Source: Clostridia bacterium (GTDB lineage: Bacteria > Bacillota > Clostridia > Saccharofermentanales > UBA5734). Taken from it: a DNA stretch of 7,886 bases. Positions within the stretch are counted from its first letter, which is position 1. Each line of letters opens with the position of its first letter. This document shows, in pieces, positions 5,401 through 7,886 of the stretch. The stretch lies in the NCBI GenBank assembly GCA_018056585.1, contig JAGPFK010000051.1:1-7886 (forward strand), written 5' to 3'. The translations under genes were made by a program, and so were the position numbers. The notes below the pieces were generated by a model. That model had not been told where the DNA came from. It saw only the letters and a program-made list of their open reading frames with translations, and did no database searches.

Positions 5401-7446
5401 TTATTCGACGATTACGCGAACACGACAAATGTTCTTTATCTGCGTAAAAATATCTCCGGCGTTACCTTGCTTCTGGCTTTTTATCCGCAGTGTCGGGAAA
5501 TATACGCCTTTGAATCGAAAAACATAATCCGCTCTGATTTTTGCCTTTGCTCCGTCCGGTGTCATTTCAGAAAAGACGCCCTTTACAGGGAAGGCGTCTT
5601 GCAGCGTGAAGGGATGCGCTTCGTGGCCGTCAAAGGACCACTCGGCAAAAGTCAGCCGGCCGGCTTCGGCCGGAACCTCGGCGGTAGCAGAAAAATGCAC
5701 TGTTTCACCAGCTTTTATGGTGATCGACTGGGCGCCGTTTGCCGAAAGCTTTACGACGGGCTGAATACCTTTTCTCTCAGATGCGGTGTCCGGAATCAGA
5801 ACCTGACCTTTTTCTATGGTGTAGACGGAGCTTTCAGGCGGTTCAATGCCTCGCTCTACCCAATCGCTGAGATAAAGAAGGGCTTGATGCAGCGCCCCCA
5901 GATAACTGACCACATGTTTTTCGTCTACAGTCCAGGATTGATCAGCATGCATGGCATGGTCCATGTACCAGAGGCGGAACCGGTCCTTTTCTTCCGAATC
6001 CATCCATTGTTTTGCTTTTTGTCTGTACCAGTCGGCTTGCCAAGGGAAAGCACTTTCATCCATCAGGCAGGCCAGAATAATCATTTTTCCATGGAAACGG
6101 CCTGATTGGATGGATCCGGCTCCACCGTAAGAAATTTTCGGTCCAACCAGCTCTGGGCGCTGTGGGTAAATGGGATTGCCGTCTGCGTCGCGAAACTGGT
6201 CCCAGCCCACATAGCTTTTATCCGGGACTTGATGCCGATGAAACGTTTGAATGGCCAGATAATCTGAATTATCAAGATAAATTTCATCTCCAGGCTGAAT
6301 GGAAGACAGTTTTTGTATCATGGAATCAATTCCGAATCCCGGGCCAATGATAATCCGATCGTCGATCAATTGTTCAACAGGCACCGTAAAACCGGCTGCT
6401 TGTCCCGACAGCACTTTTAAGGTGGCGTTATAAACGTATGCGTTACACTCCGGAACATCCCGAATACGAAGCCAGACCCGCCCATTAAGAGCAGCATCGC
6501 CGCGTGATCGTTGCCAGGCGTCATCAACACCTGTTCTTTCAAGGTCTATTGCTTCGTTTCCCTGACTGGGTATATGGACAGCTTTTACGATCGTTTTCAG
6601 CTGGATCCGATCCCGCACGGCGGAACCTTCCGGGTCTGAACCCAGATAGCCGGGCAAGGTCCAGAAATCCTTGAAGTACTGAGGATCTTCGGCTTGAACC
6701 AAAGGAGCGAGGATCGGCAGCGAACCATCGTCAAGCCGGTCATGCAAAAACCACACACGCGGCGGGAAACCGAACTGAGTGACTTCTTCCAGGGCTTCTC
6801 TTTCTTCTTTTTCCAGCTTTTCTGTCGGATCACGGCCGCCTGGTTCGACGGCATCGGCGATGTGCGATAATGAATGGCGTAACAGTCGTTTTGCATGTGC
6901 CCGAACCGTAAAGCAGTTTGGAATGGACATGGGTGTTCCCGGAACATAAGGGACGGCGCCATCCCATGTGGTTGTGTTTTCGACACAACTGAACGTTTTA
7001 AAAGCGCCCCCACTGCCGCCGTAGAGATAGCCAAACGGGCGGTGTGGCCCATACAACTCTGAGGCAACTACGCGGGAATAGCAGGCAACGGCGGCACTAG
7101 CCTTGTAAATGATTGTCGGATCTGGAATCGGCGCAAAGGGAACGGCAACACCCATATTGGACTCGACGAAATAAGCGCCGTGAGAAACAGCAAAGGAAAT
7201 CTTGTTTTCTTCGCCAAGCCCATGGATCGAAGCATCCTCGCTTCCCTGAACAGGCGCCATAAATTGAAAAAAACGGCCTTTGTACGCATCTTTTTCAGGG
7301 AAAAAGAATGAGAATCGTGTCTCGGTTCCCTCAAAACCACCATGAATGTAGCGATAGCGGACGGATTGGCATCTCCAGTCATCTATGTCGATGTATGGCT
7401 TTTGAAACTGCGGATCTTTTTTTGGATCATATAATTGAGAGTTCAT
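5401..7446 (-). CDS. Putative cytoplasmic alpha/beta-hydrolase esterase with C-terminal PKD-like domain
   Basis: I do not recognise a characterised protein here; the 681 residues read as a serine hydrolase with extra domains. A GRFFQFMAPV segment (57-66) resembles tannase/feruloyl-esterase-like folds. The nucleophile elbow is YGGSGGA (142-148), giving GxSxG with S145. A likely acid is D463 in CLMDESAFPWQADWY (460-474), and a likely base is H497 or H500 in YMDHAMHAD (494-502), so a full triad in the usual order is present. About 300 residues lie between S145 and D463, much of it a large insertion or cap. From about 573 to 660 the sequence looks PKD-like: VVKLSANG, a GETVHFSATA strand, AEWSFDG, then FRFKGVYFPTLR. 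There is no signal peptide. GGGAGGT at 7452-7458 places the ATG, and an in-frame TAA at 7465-7467 rules out a longer N-terminus. It is the first gene of the operon with the symporter. The substrate is unknown; an acylated or aryl-ester glycoside is a guess. Confidence 0.75.
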   Translation of the reverse strand: MNSQLYDPKKDPQFQKPYIDIDDWRCQSVRYRYIHGGFEGTETRFSFFFPEKDAYKGRFFQFMAPVQGSEDASIHGLGEENKISFAVSHGAYFVESNMGVAVPFAPIPDPTIIYKASAAVACYSRVVASELYGPHRPFGYLYGGSGGAFKTFSCVENTTTWDGAVPYVPGTPMSIPNCFTVRAHAKRLLRHSLSHIADAVEPGGRDPTEKLEKEEREALEEVTQFGFPPRVWFLHDRLDDGSLPILAPLVQAEDPQYFKDFWTLPGYLGSDPEGSAVRDRIQLKTIVKAVHIPSQGNEAIDLERTGVDDAWQRSRGDAALNGRVWLRIRDVPECNAYVYNATLKVLSGQAAGFTVPVEQLIDDRIIIGPGFGIDSMIQKLSSIQPGDEIYLDNSDYLAIQTFHRHQVPDKSYVGWDQFRDADGNPIYPQRPELVGPKISYGGAGSIQSGRFHGKMIILACLMDESAFPWQADWYRQKAKQWMDSEEKDRFRLWYMDHAMHADQSWTVDEKHVVSYLGALHQALLYLSDWVERGIEPPESSVYTIEKGQVLIPDTASERKGIQPVVKLSANGAQSITIKAGETVHFSATAEVPAEAGRLTFAEWSFDGHEAHPFTLQDAFPVKGVFSEMTPDGAKAKIRADYVFRFKGVYFPTLRIKSQKQGNAGDIFTQIKNICRVRVIVE
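5573..5600 (-). other. Intragenic hairpin in esterase mRNA, terminator-like
   Basis: On the coding (-) strand AAGACGCC (5600-5593) pairs perfectly with GGCGTCTT (5580-5573) across a 12-base loop. The 3' arm runs into two further Ts, giving CTTTTC. It lies within codons 616-625 of the esterase, about 170 bases before its stop. The shape resembles a weak rho-independent terminator or a stability element, but the U-run is short and coding constraint could produce it by chance. Confidence 0.4.
5656..5673 (-). other. All-GC 7-bp hairpin with tetraloop inside the esterase gene
   Basis: CCGGCCG and CGGCCGG flank a 4-base loop (AAGC on the coding strand), a perfect stem made only of G and C in codons 592-597. 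It lies 55 bases upstream of the second hairpin in the same mRNA, at the boundary of the PKD-like domain. There is no U-run, so it is not a terminator by itself. Confidence 0.4.
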
Positions 7447-7515
7447 CGGGCACCTCCCTGTTATTTAAGAAACCTGGATGCTTCTATTTTCCAATGTTAT
7501 GATCGACAGGTATAC

Positions 7516-7527
7516 CAATATATTTGT
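7516..7527. repeat. Direct repeat copy 1 (CAATATATTTGT), candidate operator half-site
   Basis: The 12 bases CAATATATTTGT recur exactly at 7536-7547, so the period is 20 bp, close to two turns of the helix. AraC-family proteins commonly bind two direct repeats spaced about 21 bp on one face of DNA, and two such proteins are encoded nearby. GGTA precedes this copy by 3 extra bases (7509-7512), as it precedes copy 2 directly (7532-7535). Confidence 0.6.
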
Positions 7528-7530
7528 TTC

Positions 7531-7539
7531 TGGTACAAT
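7531..7539 (+). promoter_or_regulatory. Extended -10 promoter for the second AraC-type gene
   Basis: TGGTACAAT contains the TGn extension and a -10 box differing from TATAAT at one position. The region 17 bases upstream (TATACC) is a poor -35, consistent with reliance on the TGn element or on an activator. A start near 7546 would leave a leader of about 29 bases containing the GGGAG ribosome binding site at 7565-7569. Repeat copy 2 overlaps this box, so binding there should block it. Confidence 0.5.
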
Positions 7540-7547
7540 ATATTTGT
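7536..7547. repeat. Direct repeat copy 2 (CAATATATTTGT), overlapping the -10 box
   Basis: This is an exact 12-bp copy of the repeat at 7516-7527. It begins inside the TACAAT box and extends over the predicted transcription start of the rightward gene. That position suits autorepression of the regulator. Seen from the esterase operon, both copies lie upstream of the start, where an activator would bind. Confidence 0.6.
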
Positions 7548-7574
7548 GTGAACGGCCTGTTTTCGGGAGACGTT

Positions 7575-7886
7575 ATGGAGACATATGATTTGCTAGAGGG
7601 ATATGTTGCAGCTTCCAGGATTCCATTACAGCTATGGAATGGAAATGGTTGTGTTCGATCCTTTCCGGATTATGTGTTCGAGCCCAATCCTGCTGTGATG
7701 ATGACAAACAGTTTTATAAACTCGGATCATCAGATTTGTTATACGGTTTCCGATGAATTTATATGCTGCGGCCGGATCCGAATTATTGGCTGCCCGGAAT
7801 ACTGGATTGTCGGGCCAGCGCCGATTTACGCCTGCTCTTACAAGCAAGCACAGAAAATACTGATTGCGCACGGGCAGTCTCTGAAG
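7575..7886 (+). CDS. Second AraC-type regulator, N-terminal fragment (3' end outside window)
   Basis: The frame from ATG 7575 stays open for 104 codons to the window edge. GGGAG at 7565-7569 lies 5 bases before the ATG. The protein starts METYDLLEGYVAASRIPLQL and contains CPEYWIVGPAPIYACSYKQA at about 73-92. This aligns by eye with the regulator at 2441-3748: PLQLWNGNGCVRSF with NLYTWSYDNRLKLI, ICYTVSDEF with LMLSVPVGL, and EYWIVGPAPIYACSYKQAQ with RIYIIGPAFASGFSAKDFE. It is therefore probably a paralogous or at least same-architecture sensor. The DNA-binding domain is beyond the window, so the AraC assignment rests on this similarity and on its place next to a divergent catabolic operon. It likely controls the esterase-symporter operon and itself through the repeats at 7516-7547. 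Confidence 0.7.
   Translation, partial: METYDLLEGYVAASRIPLQLWNGNGCVRSFPDYVFEPNPAVMMTNSFINSDHQICYTVSDEFICCGRIRIIGCPEYWIVGPAPIYACSYKQAQKILIAHGQSLK

Larger units (their letters stand above)
7447..7574. promoter_or_regulatory. Divergent promoter region between esterase operon and second AraC-type gene
   Basis: This 128-bp region separates divergent start codons and must hold the promoters of both units. It is AT-rich in its middle and contains the 12-bp direct repeat annotated separately, the palindrome GGTATACC at 7509-7516, and the extended -10 for the rightward gene. The leftward promoter is not clear: TTGTAC with TATACC at 18 bases (read on the - strand, ending near 7509) is only a weak candidate, which would suit an activator-dependent promoter. 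Confidence 0.6.

Noticed and set aside
5293..6105. Long open frame of 270 codons on the + strand opposite the esterase and symporter start
   Set aside because: It is antisense to two well-supported genes, its residues show no domain, and it has no ribosome binding site of note.
6597..7067. 156-codon - strand frame within the esterase
   Set aside because: It lies in another frame of the same strand of a complete esterase gene; its composition looks like a frame shadow.
7503..7508. TCGACA as a -35 for the rightward promoter
   Set aside because: It lies 25 bases from the -10 box at 7534-7539, too far for a standard promoter.
7632..7871. 79-codon - strand frame at the right end
   Set aside because: It is antisense to the second AraC-type gene, whose + strand frame has a ribosome binding site and clear similarity to the first regulator.

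Overview
The window looks like a carbohydrate-uptake and glycoside-degradation locus from a Firmicutes-type bacterium. The grounds are CUT1-type ABC permeases of the LplB/LplC kind, strong AGGAGG-like ribosome binding sites, tightly packed operons, moderate GC by eye, and two large AraC-family regulators of a build familiar from clostridial and erysipelotrichial genomes. The exact lineage cannot be fixed from this sequence.

Left part (1-3748, + strand) is one operon with no internal promoter that I can see: the C-terminal end of a first sugar ABC permease (start outside the window), a complete second permease (274-1170), a glycoside hydrolase family 1 beta-glycosidase (1185-2441), and an AraC-type regulator (2441-3748) whose ATG overlaps the hydrolase stop by one base. 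The solute-binding protein is not visible and probably lies upstream. No ATPase is encoded here, which is usual for CUT1 systems that share one ATPase. The GH1 enzyme has a Glu at the position where 6-phospho-glycosidases carry Ser, so it should act on non-phosphorylated sugars, as ABC or symport uptake would deliver.

Right part (3902-7446, - strand) is a convergent two-gene operon: a 681-aa predicted cytoplasmic serine esterase-like alpha/beta hydrolase with a C-terminal PKD-like domain, then a GPH-family (MelB-like) cation:sugar symporter that starts at TTG. The far right end holds the first 104 codons of a second AraC-type regulator, divergent from the esterase. Its N-terminal domain resembles that of the first regulator.

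The 128-bp divergent promoter region between esterase and second regulator holds a perfect 12-bp direct repeat (CAATATATTTGT) with a 20-bp period, about two helical turns. One copy overlaps an extended -10 box for the second regulator. This is the clearest regulatory signal in the window and a likely operator for one or both AraC-type proteins.

Working model (inference): two uptake routes (ABC and GPH symporter) bring in a glycoside or acylated glycoside. A cytoplasmic esterase and a cytoplasmic beta-glycosidase take it apart, and two related sensors control the two arms. The substrate is unknown.
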